Positions 25,353 through 34,315 of a DNA stretch of 64,000 bases are shown here, in pieces. The stretch is from NCBI GenBank assembly GCA_001899715.1, contig MKWI01000003.1, positions 1 through 64,000 of the forward strand, written 5' to 3'. The notes beneath the pieces are model-generated. The model worked only from the letters and a program-made list of their open reading frames with translations, was not told the origin of the DNA and made no database searches. This DNA comes from Sphingobium sp. 66-54 (GTDB lineage Bacteria; Pseudomonadota; Alphaproteobacteria; Sphingomonadales; Sphingomonadaceae). The translations under genes were made by a program, and so were the position numbers. Position 1 is the first letter of the stretch. Each line of letters starts with the position of its first letter.

Positions 25353-26465
25353 TCAATAGACGACGACGGAGCGAATGCTCTCGCCGGCGTGCATGAGGTC
25401 GAAGCCCTTGTTGATCTCCTCCAGGCTGAGGATGTGGGTGATCATGGGGTCGATCTCGATCTTGCCGTTCATGTACCAGTCGACGATCTTGGGAACGTCC
25501 GTGCGGCCCTTGGCGCCCCCGAACGCCGTGCCTTTCCACACCCGCCCGGTGACGAGCTGGAACGGCCGCGTGCTGATCTCCTTGCCCGCTTCCGCCACGC
25601 CGATGATGATGCTCTCGCCCCAGCCGCGATGGCAGCATTCGAGCGCGGTGCGCATCACTTCGGTGTTGCCGGTGCAGTCGAAGCTGTAGTCCGCGCCGCC
25701 ATCGGTCAGCGCGAGGATCTCGGCGATGGTCGCCGCGCGGTCCTTGCCCTTGCCGTTGATGAAGTGGGTCATGCCGAACTTCCGGCCCCACTCCTCACGG
25801 TCGGAATTGATGTCCACGCCCACGATCATGCCCGCGCCGGCCAGCCGCGCGCCCTGGATGACGTTCAGACCGATGCCGCCCAGGCCGAACACCACGACAT
25901 TGTCGCCCGGCTTCACCTTGGCGGTGTTGACCACCGCGCCGACGCCGGTGGTCACGCCGCAGCCGATGTAGCAGCTCGTGTTGAACGGCGCGTCCTCGCG
26001 GATCTTGGCGACCGCGATCTCCGGCAGCACGGTGAAGTTGGAGAAGGTCGAGCAGCCCATATAATGGAAGATCCGCTGGCCCTTGTAGGAGAAGCGCGTC
26101 GTGCCGTCCGGCATCAGGCCCTGCCCCTGCGTCGCGCGGATCGCGGTGCACAGGTTGGTCTTGCCCGAGAGGCAGCTTTTGCACTGCCGGCATTCCGGCG
26201 TGTAGAGCGGGATCACATGGTCGCCCGGCTTCACACTGGTCACGCCCGCGCCCACCTCGCGCACGATGCCGGCGCCCTCGTGGCCGAGCACGCTGGGGAA
26301 GATGCCCTCGCTGTCGAACCCGTCGAGCGTATAGGCATCGGTATGGCAGATGCCGGTCGCCATGATCTCGACCAGAACCTCGCCCGCCTTCGGCCCTTCA
26401 AGGTCCAGTTCGACGATCTCCAGAGGCTTCTTCGCCTCAAAAGCTACAGCGGCGCGCGTCTTCAT
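25353..26465 (-). CDS. adhC: S-(hydroxymethyl)glutathione dehydrogenase (class III alcohol dehydrogenase)
   Basis: A 370-residue zinc alcohol dehydrogenase of class III. Catalytic zinc ligands are Cys in [12 protein letters not shown], His in LGHEGAGIV and Cys in [10 protein letters not shown]; the structural zinc set is [17 protein letters not shown]. The [18 protein letters not shown] Rossmann motif follows. It oxidises the spontaneous adduct of formaldehyde and glutathione to S-formylglutathione with NAD. It is first in a four-gene operon ending in fghA. The upstream region contains a GTTGA-N5-TCAAC palindrome and repeats. Confidence 0.95.
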   Translation of the reverse strand: MKTRAAVAFEAKKPLEIVELDLEGPKAGEVLVEIMATGICHTDAYTLDGFDSEGIFPSVLGHEGAGIVREVGAGVTSVKPGDHVIPLYTPECRQCKSCLSGKTNLCTAIRATQGQGLMPDGTTRFSYKGQRIFHYMGCSTFSNFTVLPEIAVAKIREDAPFNTSCYIGCGVTTGVGAVVNTAKVKPGDNVVVFGLGGIGLNVIQGARLAGAGMIVGVDINSDREEWGRKFGMTHFINGKGKDRAATIAEILALTDGGADYSFDCTGNTEVMRTALECCHRGWGESIIIGVAEAGKEISTRPFQLVTGRVWKGTAFGGAKGRTDVPKIVDWYMNGKIEIDPMITHILSLEEINKGFDLMHAGESIRSVVVY

Positions 26466-26575
26466 CCCTCATCCTCCCGAATTGCTCTAGAATCGAGGCG
26501 CACTGCACGCGCCGGTCCGAGCGCTTGTTGCGACCTCCCACCGATTCGGGCAACCCCCAAGCTGCATCAGTAATG

Positions 26576-26590
26576 GTTGATTCGATCAAC
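26576..26590. promoter_or_regulatory. Candidate operator GTTGA-N5-TCAAC, site 4
   Basis: GTTGATTCGATCAAC is a perfect inverted repeat of the same layout as the site at 17443. It lies 111 bases upstream of the adhC start. An FNR box would need four bases between TTGAT and ATCAA; here there are three. Confidence 0.45.
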
Positions 26591-26688
26591 TTTTTACCGG
26601 GGTATTGCATTCCGGGAATCCATGATCCTCCCGCCGAGGCCAGCGAAGCCGAGACTCGACCCCGCATATCCGGTTCCCCTTTTCGTCA

Positions 26689-26713
26689 TGCAGACCTTGT
26701 TTCAGCATCCATG
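26689..26713 (-). repeat. Short dispersed repeat shared with 15262
   Basis: TGCAGACCTTGTTTCAGCAT is the exact reverse complement of 15265-15284, followed by CCATG. It is one arm of an intergenic repeat; a partner arm is not obvious nearby. Confidence 0.75.
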
Positions 26714-26836
26714 CGGCTGGCGGCACCAGGGAGATCATGCGCACGACGGATCCAGAAATAAATTCAGGGTGACGGATATGGGGACAATCCAGCGGAAACG
26801 CCGCTGACCGCAATCCCAGCCGTACTGAAAACCGCC

Positions 26837-27535
26837 CTAACCGTTCCCCGCCTCAGCCTCCATCGCCGCGCGATCGAGGATGACGACGGCGCGGCGGTCG
26901 GGCAGGTCGATGATGCCGGCCTGACGCAGGCGGGTGAGCTGGCGGCTCACCGTCTCGATGGTGAGGCCGAGCAGGTCGGCCATCTGCTGGCGAGTGAGCG
27001 GCAGGTCGAACCGCTCGTGCAGATCGGCGCCGCTGCAACTCGTCTCGGCCAGCCGCCGTGCCATGTCGAGCAGGAAGGTGGCAACGCGCTCGCTGGCGCT
27101 CTTGCGGCCGAGCAGCAGCATCCAGCCCCGCGCGCGGTCCAGTTCGGTGAGGGTGCGCTCCAGCAGCTTGTGCTGCAATTGCGGATATTCGCGCGCGAAG
27201 CTGTCGAACGAGGGCCGGGTGAACAGGCAGAGCTGCGCGTCCGATAGGGCGGTCACGCTATGCTGGGTGGTGTCGCCGAAGGGGCGGCCGATGAAATCCG
27301 ACGGATAGACCACGCCCACGATCTGCTCGCGCCCGTCCGCCGTAGAGGTGGAAAGCTTGAGCACGCCCTCGATCACATTGGCAACCAGCGCGCTCTCGTC
27401 GCCCTCCCAGATCAGCGTCTCGCCGCGTCCGATGGCGATGCGCCGCCCCATCCGGTTCAGCGCGTCGAGTTCGGCGTCGCTGAGCGCGGAGCAAATGGCG
27501 CGGTTGCGCACCACACAAGTCTGGCAGCTACTCAT
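26837..27535 (-). CDS. fnrL: Crp/Fnr-family oxygen-sensing regulator
   Basis: A 232-residue FNR-type regulator. The N-terminus MSSCQTCVVRNRAIC has the C-x2-C-x7-C cluster of FnrL proteins, and a fourth Cys lies in DAQLCLFTRP. These would hold an oxygen-labile [4Fe-4S] cluster. The effector domain is followed by a dimer helix and a helix-turn-helix with LTIETVSRQLTRL, where E-x-x-S-R is the FNR DNA-contact motif for TTGAT half-sites. I start at 27535 because the extra twelve residues upstream would need a TTG start. It stands alone with its own promoter. Confidence 0.88.
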   Translation of the reverse strand: MSSCQTCVVRNRAICSALSDAELDALNRMGRRIAIGRGETLIWEGDESALVANVIEGVLKLSTSTADGREQIVGVVYPSDFIGRPFGDTTQHSVTALSDAQLCLFTRPSFDSFAREYPQLQHKLLERTLTELDRARGWMLLLGRKSASERVATFLLDMARRLAETSCSGADLHERFDLPLTRQQMADLLGLTIETVSRQLTRLRQAGIIDLPDRRAVVILDRAAMEAEAGNG

Positions 27536-27772
27536 TGATGAGCAGATAGTCGTTTCCCGCCGATATTCCAATCATCATGCGGCGGGATCACGCCCCATCC
27601 ACCGCCCGGCGCGAATCCATCGCGCCGGTGGTGCAGGTGCGCATCACCTCCGCTACCCCGTCCGTGCCGGACAGGAGGGCAAGACTACCGTCATGCAGCT
27701 TCGGCATGAAGAGACTGCGCAAACGGAAAGGGCCGGCCCACCCCGATGCCGGGTCGGTCCGCCCCCGTTCCC

Positions 27773-28381
27773 TCAGTACCCCACGGTAAAGCGCTTGTTC
27801 TCGTGCCTAGGCGTCTCGATCTCGTCGATCATCGCGATGGCGAAGTCCTCGTAGCTGATCGAGCTTTTGCCATCGGGAGCGGTCAGCAGCGTGTCCGCGC
27901 CGAGGCGGAAGCTGCCGGTCCGCTCGCCGGGGCCGAAGAACATGGCAGGCGAGAGGAAGGTCCAGTTGAAATCGGCCTCCGCCTTCAGCCGGTTGAGGAA
28001 GTCGCGCGCCGGGGTCGCCTCCACCTTGATGAAGTCGGGGAAACCCGGCGTGTCGAGCAGCACCACACCCTCCTCATTCTTGAGCGAGGCCGCGCCGCCC
28101 ACCACCAGCAGCCGCGTGCCGCCCTTGCGCGCCACACCGAAGACATTGTCCACGTTGAGGCCGTTGAACGGCATGGAGAGGATCGCGGCATCATGCCCGG
28201 CGATCGTGCCGGCCATGGCATCGACATCGTTGATGTCCGCCTTCACCCAGCTCACACCGCCGCGCGCTGCCTGTGTATCCGCATGGCGCGAGATGCCCGT
28301 CACCTGATGGCCCCGGCTGGTGGCCTCGTTGACGAGCCGCTGGCCGGCATTACCCGTGGCGCCCATGATCGCGATCTTCAT
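27773..28381 (-). CDS. NmrA/SDR-like NAD(P)-binding protein
   Basis: A 202-residue atypical short-chain dehydrogenase with KIAIMGATGNAGQRLVNEA as the G-A-x-G-x-x-G dinucleotide motif, DINDVDAMAGTIAGHDAAIL and a late FNWTFLSPAMFFGPGERTG block. This matches the NAD(P)H-binding family related to YwnB/NmrA (Rossmann fold without the Tyr-x3-Lys pair). The ATG at 28381 follows AGAGGGAGAAGG. Such proteins are often stress or quinone reductases, or redox sensors. It is divergent from the exported metallo-hydrolase. Confidence 0.83.
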   Translation of the reverse strand: MKIAIMGATGNAGQRLVNEATSRGHQVTGISRHADTQAARGGVSWVKADINDVDAMAGTIAGHDAAILSMPFNGLNVDNVFGVARKGGTRLLVVGGAASLKNEEGVVLLDTPGFPDFIKVEATPARDFLNRLKAEADFNWTFLSPAMFFGPGERTGSFRLGADTLLTAPDGKSSISYEDFAIAMIDEIETPRHENKRFTVGY

Positions 28382-28599
28382 GATGATCCTTCTCCCTCTC
28401 CACGTGGCGCGCGTCCACAGCCGGACGCGCGGTTCGCACGCAATCGCGTAGACTTTAGGAACCAAACGGCACGAAACACAAGAGTGCCCCGCACCATCGC
28501 GGTTCACCGGAGCGCCAACGCTATCCCGATTGCCGAAATGGGCAAAGTCAACTAGAGCATCCCCTCGGAAGATCAAAACCCCTGGGGGAGAGTCCTGCA

Positions 28600-29601
28600 A
28601 TGAAGCCGATGACCCTGTTGACCGCGCTGGCGTTTGGCGCGTTTGCTGCCGCGCCGACCCTGGCCCAGCGCTCGCCGCTGCCGCCGCCCGAGCCGATCCA
28701 GCACATCACCGGGAACGTCTACAAGATCTTCGGCGGCGGCGGCAACACGCTGGTATTGGTGCAGAAAGCGGGCGTCGTCCTCATCGACACCAAGATGCCG
28801 GGCAACGGGCAGGCCATTCTCGATCAGGTCAGGACGGTGACGGACAAGCCGATCACCACCATCATCAACACCCACAGCCACCCCGACCACATCGGCAGCA
28901 CGGATTTCATCCGCGAGAAATACCCCAACGTGCAGGTAATCTCGTCGGAGAACACCAAGACCGAGATCGCCGGCAACCCCATGTACAAGGCCGGTGTGCT
29001 GCCTAACGTCACCTACAAGGACCGGATGACGCTGGGCAAAGGCAAGGAGCGGATCGAGCTTTATTATTTCGGCCCGGCGCACACGACCGGCGACACGTTC
29101 GTCGTCGTACCCTCCGCGCATCTGCTATTCATGGGCGATGTAATGGCGTGGGACATGGCGCCCTTCCTGCCGAGCGGCGGCGCCAGCGTGCTGCCCGTCG
29201 CGCTTGAGAAACTGGTCTCCACCGTGAAAGGCGTCGACATCGTCGTCGAAGGCCACGGCCATGTGAACAACTGGAAGGGCCTTGAGCGCTTCACCCGCTT
29301 CAACCGCGCCCTTCTTACCGCCGCCCGCGCCGCCTACGACCGGGGCGACGCGCCCGGCACCGCCGTGGCCGAGTTGCAGAAGAATCCCGAATTCGCGCCC
29401 CTGCTCGATACCAAGATCAAGAAGGGCCTCGAATATGGCAACACCCCGCTGGCGCGCGCGCACATGAACGTGAACGTCGCCTTCCAGGAGTTCGCCGGCG
29501 AACGCGTCACCACCGCCAACGGCGCTCCGCTGCCCGCTACGGACAAGCACAAGGGCTCCGACCCCAAGGACACCGCCCCGCCCCCGCCGCCGGCTGCCTG
29601 A
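28600..29601 (+). CDS. Exported MBL-fold metallo-hydrolase
   Basis: A 333-residue secreted protein: a signal peptide (MTLLTALAFGAFAAAPTLAQ) then a metallo-beta-lactamase fold. Zinc ligands are in NTHSHPDHIGS (H-x-H-x-D-H) near residue 92, GPAHTTGD, FMGDVMAW and VEGHGHV. The C-terminal 40 residues are a Pro/Ala-rich tail ending in PPPPPAA. Candidate activities are hydrolysis of an ester, lactone or beta-lactam in the periplasm; the sequence does not decide. It is divergent from an NmrA-like gene. Confidence 0.86.
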   Translation: MKPMTLLTALAFGAFAAAPTLAQRSPLPPPEPIQHITGNVYKIFGGGGNTLVLVQKAGVVLIDTKMPGNGQAILDQVRTVTDKPITTIINTHSHPDHIGSTDFIREKYPNVQVISSENTKTEIAGNPMYKAGVLPNVTYKDRMTLGKGKERIELYYFGPAHTTGDTFVVVPSAHLLFMGDVMAWDMAPFLPSGGASVLPVALEKLVSTVKGVDIVVEGHGHVNNWKGLERFTRFNRALLTAARAAYDRGDAPGTAVAELQKNPEFAPLLDTKIKKGLEYGNTPLARAHMNVNVAFQEFAGERVTTANGAPLPATDKHKGSDPKDTAPPPPPAA

Positions 29602-29821
29602 TCGGGCGATCCTGCCGCATTGACGCCGCTGCTCTCCAGAGGAGGGAGCGGCGGCGATGGTGGTGCTTTCAACGGGCAGACTGTCCCCCTGCGATTTACC
29701 CCACGGGGCCTGATCTTGCGGGCACGATGGACGCCGAAACTAAGGCCCACGCCACGGCGCCATCGAAGCGATCGGCATGAAGTAAGCGTCGCCAGCAAGC
29801 GGCAAACTGCCGAACAGTCTT

Positions 29822-30445
29822 TCAGCGCTCCATCGCGCCCTTGCCCGCGATGATCCTGTCGCGAAACCGCGCGATGCGCGTTACCCGCGTCTCGGATTGC
29901 TTCGCGGCATTGAGATTGATGACATAGCTCTTTTGCCGACCCGGTGTCAGGGCGTGGAACGCTTCCGCAAGCTCCGGATCGGCGTCCAGGGCGTCGGCCA
30001 GTTCAGGCGGCAGATCGGGCTGCATGTCGTCCTTGGGAGGCTTCACGCCCTGTGCGGCATAGGCCATCGCCTCGCCCAGATAAGAGCGGATGACGGGTTC
30101 CATCTTCTCGACATCATCATTGGAGGCAAAGCGAATCATATCCGGGTGCCGGGTGTTCGGCCCCTGCCGCTCAAGCACACCGTGCGGGTCCTTCAGCAGG
30201 GCTGCATTCATAAAGCTCAGCCGGAAGTCGTTACGGAACGCACCCATGATCGCGATATTGCGGCCCGCGTGCATGTAGCAGGGATGCGCCCATTTCACCG
30301 TCTCCCTGAGGCCCGCACTGCGGCAAATCTCCCGCAGTTCCCGGAGGCCCCGCTCCCAGCGCCGTGTCGAGCAGTCAGGCATTTCGAACCGCTCGCACCG
30401 CCCGCAGCCCTTGGTGAAATAATCCTCGATATCCGTAATCATCAT
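29822..30445 (-). CDS. YdeI/OmpD-associated family protein (DUF1801 plus OmdA)
   Basis: A 207-residue cytoplasmic protein of the YdeI family. It has WERGLRELREICRSAGLRET, VKWAHPCYMHAGRNIAIMGA (the W-x-x-P-x-Y block of DUF1801), KDPHGVLERQGPN and the C-terminal PELAEAFHALTPGRQKSYV and QSETRVTRIARFRDRIIAG, which are the OmdA signature. An N-terminal pair CGRCERF with a later Cys is present. Homologues are linked to antimicrobial-peptide or envelope stress but have no proven activity. Confidence 0.86.
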   Translation of the reverse strand: MMITDIEDYFTKGCGRCERFEMPDCSTRRWERGLRELREICRSAGLRETVKWAHPCYMHAGRNIAIMGAFRNDFRLSFMNAALLKDPHGVLERQGPNTRHPDMIRFASNDDVEKMEPVIRSYLGEAMAYAAQGVKPPKDDMQPDLPPELADALDADPELAEAFHALTPGRQKSYVINLNAAKQSETRVTRIARFRDRIIAGKGAMER

Positions 30446-31073
30446 GACCAGAATCTCGCGCCGAACTGCCCATTAGAGCGCAATCCGATCATAGTTTTCA
30501 CACGTGGAGACGAAAGAGCAAGAATATCGTTTTGAGAAACAAAGATAAATCTGCCACGAACGAACCGGTCATTGCCTCTCCGCACGGTTGCGCCGTGCAG
30601 TAACTTCGGAGCGCGCCATCCCGGAATGGCGCTTGCGCTCGAAGATCGGAATGATGGTTGCCTGCGCTTTGCCATCAAGCTCGAGGAACGAGATTTGGCT
30701 CCAGCCGTTGGCGTCCCACGGCTTCATGAAGGCGCAGACCTCCCCATGGACGATCAGCGGCACGTCGGCCAGCGCGTCAAAATGCACACGGGTAATCAAG
30801 TTCTCGATAGGGATCAGGTACCAGTTCCCATCCATGCGAGAAGATCGGATGCGGATAGGCTCCCAGCCGTCGCGCCGCCACGCGGGACGCGATCTCGGCG
30901 GCGCGCTGTCCGGCGTCAACCGGCTGACGGGCAATCGCGGGTTATCGGTGCAGTCGTGCTTGGGCCAAGGTGGGCCAAGCTCGTTGAAGAACACCCTGCC
31001 TCCGGTCGGTGATTGATAGAAGAATACGCTAGCACCGCAGACCGGACAGGTCGCGTTGGGGATGGTAAAACTA

Positions 31074-31915
31074 GGGTTAAAACCCAATCAGCCTCTTGAG
31101 ACGGAGCCGGCTTCCTGATTCACGGCACGCGTGATGAAGGGAGCGGTTGATGGCGTTGTTCTGGTTATCCAACGAAGCGTGGGCGTCGATCGAGCCGCAT
31201 CTACCAAAGAACCAGCCTGGGGCGCGGCGGGTTGATGATCGGCGGGTGATCTCTGGCATTCTGCACGTGCTGAAAGTGGGCTGTCGCTGGTGCGATTGCC
31301 CGGCGGCTTATGGCCCCTCGACGACGATCTATAACCGCTTCAATCGCTGGTCGCGGCGGAGGTTCTGGTTGAAGCTGCTCGCCGCGCTGGTCGAGGCAGG
31401 CGTGGTGACGAAGAGCGCGGCGATCGACAGCACCTATATCAAAATCCAGCGGGCGGCGTTCGGCGCAAAAGGGGGCCCTCGGCGCAAGCAATCGGGCGTT
31501 CGCGTGGCGGCTGGACCACGAAGATCCATGCGCTCACCGACGTCATCGGCCGCCCCTATGCGCTCATGTTGACGCCGGGCAATGTCAGCGACGTGAAGGC
31601 CGCGCCCGCTCTCCTCGAGAGGGCCGGACGCATGCAATACCTACTCGGCGACAAGGGCTATGACGCCGACAGCCTGCGCCGTGCCCTACGCGCTGCAGGC
31701 ACCACACCGGTCATCCCGGGACGACGAAATCGAAAACGAGCTGTCCAGTATGACCAGCAGCGATACCGCGCTCGACACCTCATTGAGAATGCCTTCTGCC
31801 GCCTCAAGGACTTCCGCCGTATCGCCACTCGCTACGACAAGCTCGCCGACAACTTCCTGTCCGCCGTCGCGCTCGCAACCGCCGCCGCATTCTGGCTGTG
31901 AACGAGTCTGGGCCC
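31074..31915 (+). mobile_element. IS5-family insertion sequence (IS427-like), 842 bp
   Basis: The element is flanked by TA on both sides (31072-31073 and 31916-31917). The inward-facing ends GGGTTAAAACCCAATCA and GGGCCCAGACTCGTTCA match at 11 of 17 positions, acceptable terminal inverted repeats for this group. It encodes one transposase in two overlapping frames. The exact ends are supported independently because clean removal restores the host reading frame. Confidence 0.85.
31150..31901 (+). CDS. IS5-family transposase, made by -1 frameshift
   Basis: The first frame (31150-31572) has the N-terminal ALFWLSNEAWASIEPHLP and RVDDRRVISGILHVLKVG, plus the first catalytic Asp in AAIDSTYIK. The second frame (open from about 31470 to 31901) carries QAIGRSRGGWTTKIHALTD, YLLGDKGYDAD with the second Asp, and RARHLIENAFCRLKDFRRI with the catalytic Glu (Y-R-x-R-x-x-I-E). 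The switch would occur by -1 slippage at AAAAGGGGG (31467-31475). Both halves look intact, so the element may still be active. Confidence 0.85.
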
Positions 31916-32066
31916 TAACATATGAAGTGAAGCTCTGTGTCCGCGCTTCAGACCAATAAAGGGGCTTCGATCTTTTGCCGCTGCCGTATTTGAGGCACCA
32001 GCCGCAGGGACAATCGGCATAATGGTTGTGTCCGGGCATTTATGCCACTCCCCCGTTTGAGTGTGT

Positions 32067-32092
32067 GCAACATGGGCGTTCCGACATGTTGC
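32067..32092. promoter_or_regulatory. Inverted repeat upstream of the broken zinc-ribbon gene
   Basis: GCAACATG and CATGTTGC form perfect 8-bp arms around a 10-bp centre, 28 bases before the gene's ATG. A 12-bp perfect palindrome GTATGGCCATAC follows at 32102. Either could be an operator. Confidence 0.4.
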
Positions 32093-32136
32093 CCGCAACC
32101 TGTATGGCCATACGGGTAAATATTCAGCATACTGTT

Positions 32137-33036
32137 TTAAGTCTCGCCGCTCTTCATCAGCGCCCGCCGCAATTGCCCCACAATCGGCATCTCCGCGATC
32201 TGCGCCGGCTCGCTATGGTCGGCGAACAGGAAGCCAATCCGCCGCGTGAGATCGAACCCCGCAAGACGCGGCCAGCCGATGGCGCCCTCGCCAGCCGCCG
32301 CACAATTCCGGTAGCTCTCCGGCATCAGCGTGAGGCCGAGCCCCGCCGCCACCATCGCCAGCACGCGCTCGTCATTGGTGGAGCGCATCGCGAAGAAGGG
32401 CCGCACGCCGCGCTCGGTGAAGTGCCGGCTGGTCGCCGCCAGCGCTTCGCAATGGCGCCGCGCGATCATCGTCTCACCACCCAGCGCCTCAGCCGCGACC
32501 GTCTCCGCGCGCGCGAGCCGGTGATCGCCCGGCAGCGCGAGCCGATAGCCCTCCCCGCCCAGCGCCTCCTCGGCAAAGCGCGTGCCGCCCGGCCGGATCA
32601 GCGACACCGCCAGATCGACCCGTCCGCGCGCCAGATGGGCGTGCAATTCCCGCTCGTTGCCCTCGACGATCTCCACCTGCGTCTGCCCGCCTGCCGCGCG
32701 CTCGGCCCGCAGAGCCGCGGCGAACCGATCCGCCGGGATGCTCGCCAGCCAGCCGATGCGCAGCCGCCGCGGCGCCTCCGCCGTCGCCAGCGCCCGCTCG
32801 GCGAGAGCGAACTCGGTCTCGATCCGCCGGGCATGGACGAGCAGCCGCGCGCCCGCCGCCGTCAACTCCACACGCTGGCTGGAGCGCAGAAACAATGGCG
32901 CCCCCACCGTCCGCTCCAGCTTGGCGATCCCGACCGAGAGCGTGGGCTGCGCGACGTTGCACAACGCCGCCGCGCGCGAGAAATTTCCCTGGTCCACCAC
33001 GGCGAGGAAATAGCGCAGCAGATAGCGGTCGATCAT
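32137..33036 (-). CDS. LysR-family transcriptional regulator
   Basis: A 299-residue LysR regulator. Residues 4-62 form the winged helix (LRYFLAVVDQGNFSRAAALC and VAQPTLSVGIAKLERTVGAP), followed by a linker helix and a two-lobed effector domain (LRIGWLASIPADRF, VDLAVSLIRPGGTRF). It is divergent from liuA with about 100 bases between them, and its own start codon overlaps a perfect ATAGA-N5-TCTAT repeat. It probably controls the leucine/isovalerate genes, a task done by a MerR-type LiuR in many other proteobacteria. The co-inducer is unknown. Confidence 0.88.
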   Translation of the reverse strand: MIDRYLLRYFLAVVDQGNFSRAAALCNVAQPTLSVGIAKLERTVGAPLFLRSSQRVELTAAGARLLVHARRIETEFALAERALATAEAPRRLRIGWLASIPADRFAAALRAERAAGGQTQVEIVEGNERELHAHLARGRVDLAVSLIRPGGTRFAEEALGGEGYRLALPGDHRLARAETVAAEALGGETMIARRHCEALAATSRHFTERGVRPFFAMRSTNDERVLAMVAAGLGLTLMPESYRNCAAAGEGAIGWPRLAGFDLTRRIGFLFADHSEPAQIAEMPIVGQLRRALMKSGET

Positions 33037-33049
33037 AGATATTCTCTAT
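33035..33049. promoter_or_regulatory. Candidate LysR-type operator ATAGA-N5-TCTAT
   Basis: ATAGATATTCTCTAT is a perfect inverted repeat with the T-N11-A layout of LysR boxes. It overlaps the start codon of the LysR gene and lies 91 bases before liuA, so it suits autoregulation and activation of the liu genes. Confidence 0.6.
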
Positions 33050-33139
33050 GCTCTTATCCCCGATATTTCAATTTTTCCAATAGATGAGCCTGCGCTAGTA
33101 TCGGCGCAGCTCGACAAGCCGGCCAAAAGGAGAGGCCCG

Positions 33140-34297
33140 ATGGACCAGCTCGATTTCGCGCTCGGCGAGACAGCGGATATGGTGCGCGAGACCGCCCGCC
33201 GCTTCGCCGCCGACCGCATCGCTCCCATCGCCACGAAGATCGACCGCGAAGGCTGGTTCCCCGTCGACCTCTGGCCGGAAATGGGCGCTCTCGGTCTGCA
33301 CGGCATCACCGTGGCGGAGGCGGACGGCGGCCTCGGCCTGGGCTATCTGGAGCATGTCATAGCCTGCGAGGAGATAGCCCGCGCTTCCGCCTCCGTGGCC
33401 CTGAGCTATGGCGCACACAGCAACCTGTGCATCAACCAGATCGCTCGCTGGGCCACGCCCGAGCAGAAGGCACGCTACCTCCCCGGCCTCATCTCCGGCG
33501 CCCACATCGGCAGCCTCGCCATGTCGGAGGCAGGCGCAGGCTCGGACGTGATCTCCATGAAGCTGCGCGCCGATCCCGCACCCGGCGGCTACACGCTCAA
33601 CGGCACCAAATTCTGGATTACCAACGCCCCCTACGCGCAGACCTTGGTCGTCTATGCCCGCACCGATCCGAGCGGTGGCTCCAAAGGCATCACCGCCTTC
33701 CTTATCGAGAAGGACATGCCCGGCTTCACCATCGGCCAGACGATCGAGAAGATGGGCATGCGCGGCTCCCCTACGGCTGAGCTTGTGTTCAGCGATTGCC
33801 ATGTTCCGGCGGAAAATGTGCTCGGCCCCGTCGGCGGCGGCGCTCAGGTGCTGATGTCCGGCCTCGATTACGAGCGCGTCGTGCTCTCCGGCATTCAACT
33901 CGGCATCATGCAGGCGTGCCTCGATACCGTGCTGCCCTATGTCCGCGAGCGCAGGCAGTTCGGCAAACCCATCGGCGCCTTCCAGCTTATGCAGGCCAAG
34001 GTGGCGGACATGTATGTCGCGCTCAACAGCGCGCGGGCCTATGCCTATGCGGTCGCGCGCGCCTGCGACGCCGGGCTCACAACCCGCTTCGATGCCGCCG
34101 GCGCGATCCTGCTCGCCAGCGAGAATGCCGTGAAGGTCGCGCTGGAAGCGGTGCAGGCACTCGGCGGCGCGGGCTACACCACGGACTGGCCGGTCGAGCG
34201 CTATCTGCGCGACGCCAAGCTGCTCGACATCGGCGCCGGCACCAACGAGATCCGCCGCATGCTCATCGGGCGCGAGCTTGTGGGGGCGCAGGCATGA
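33140..34297 (+). CDS. liuA: Isovaleryl-CoA dehydrogenase
   Basis: A 385-residue acyl-CoA dehydrogenase. It has MSEAGAGSDVISMKLRA and FWITNAPYAQTLVVYART for FAD and substrate binding. The Glu in GLDYERVVLSGIQLGIMQ corresponds to the unusual catalytic base of isovaleryl-CoA dehydrogenases, rather than the C-terminal Glu of medium-chain enzymes. The end signature is DIGAGTNEIRRMLIGREL. It oxidises isovaleryl-CoA to 3-methylcrotonyl-CoA in leucine breakdown. It is first in the liu operon with GGAGAGG upstream of the ATG. Confidence 0.94.
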   Translation: MDQLDFALGETADMVRETARRFAADRIAPIATKIDREGWFPVDLWPEMGALGLHGITVAEADGGLGLGYLEHVIACEEIARASASVALSYGAHSNLCINQIARWATPEQKARYLPGLISGAHIGSLAMSEAGAGSDVISMKLRADPAPGGYTLNGTKFWITNAPYAQTLVVYARTDPSGGSKGITAFLIEKDMPGFTIGQTIEKMGMRGSPTAELVFSDCHVPAENVLGPVGGGAQVLMSGLDYERVVLSGIQLGIMQACLDTVLPYVRERRQFGKPIGAFQLMQAKVADMYVALNSARAYAYAVARACDAGLTTRFDAAGAILLASENAVKVALEAVQALGGAGYTTDWPVERYLRDAKLLDIGAGTNEIRRMLIGRELVGAQA

Positions 34298-34315
34298 GGG
34301 CTCTCAAGATTCTCC

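Larger units (their letters stand above)
26466..26836. other. Intergenic region with operator-like site and repeats
   Basis: 371 bases between adhC and the FNR-type gene. It should hold the adhC promoter. It contains the GTTGA-N5-TCAAC site at 26576 and a repeat fragment at 26689. No coding frame is convincing. Confidence 0.6.
30569..32039 (-). pseudogene. Zinc-ribbon protein gene interrupted by an IS5-family element
   Basis: The gene starts at 32039 (MPGHNHYADCPCGWC) and its first 41 codons run to 31917. An insertion sequence occupies 31074-31915. The remainder continues to the stop at 30569. Removing the element and one TA duplication joins the two parts in frame as TSYVSFTIPNATCPVCGASV, giving about 208 residues with C-x-C-x2-C and C-P-V-C-G zinc-binding motifs, RVFFNELGPPWPKHDC and a W-x-x-I-x-F end. 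This matches a family of uncharacterised proteins with the same ATCPVCGA and ELGPPWPKH blocks. The gene is now broken; the C-terminal part has an artificial ATG in the IS end. Confidence 0.85.

Noticed and set aside
26576-26590. FNR box upstream of adhC
   Set aside because: TTGAT and ATCAA are separated by three bases, not four, and the wider GTTGA-N5-TCAAC pattern occurs elsewhere.
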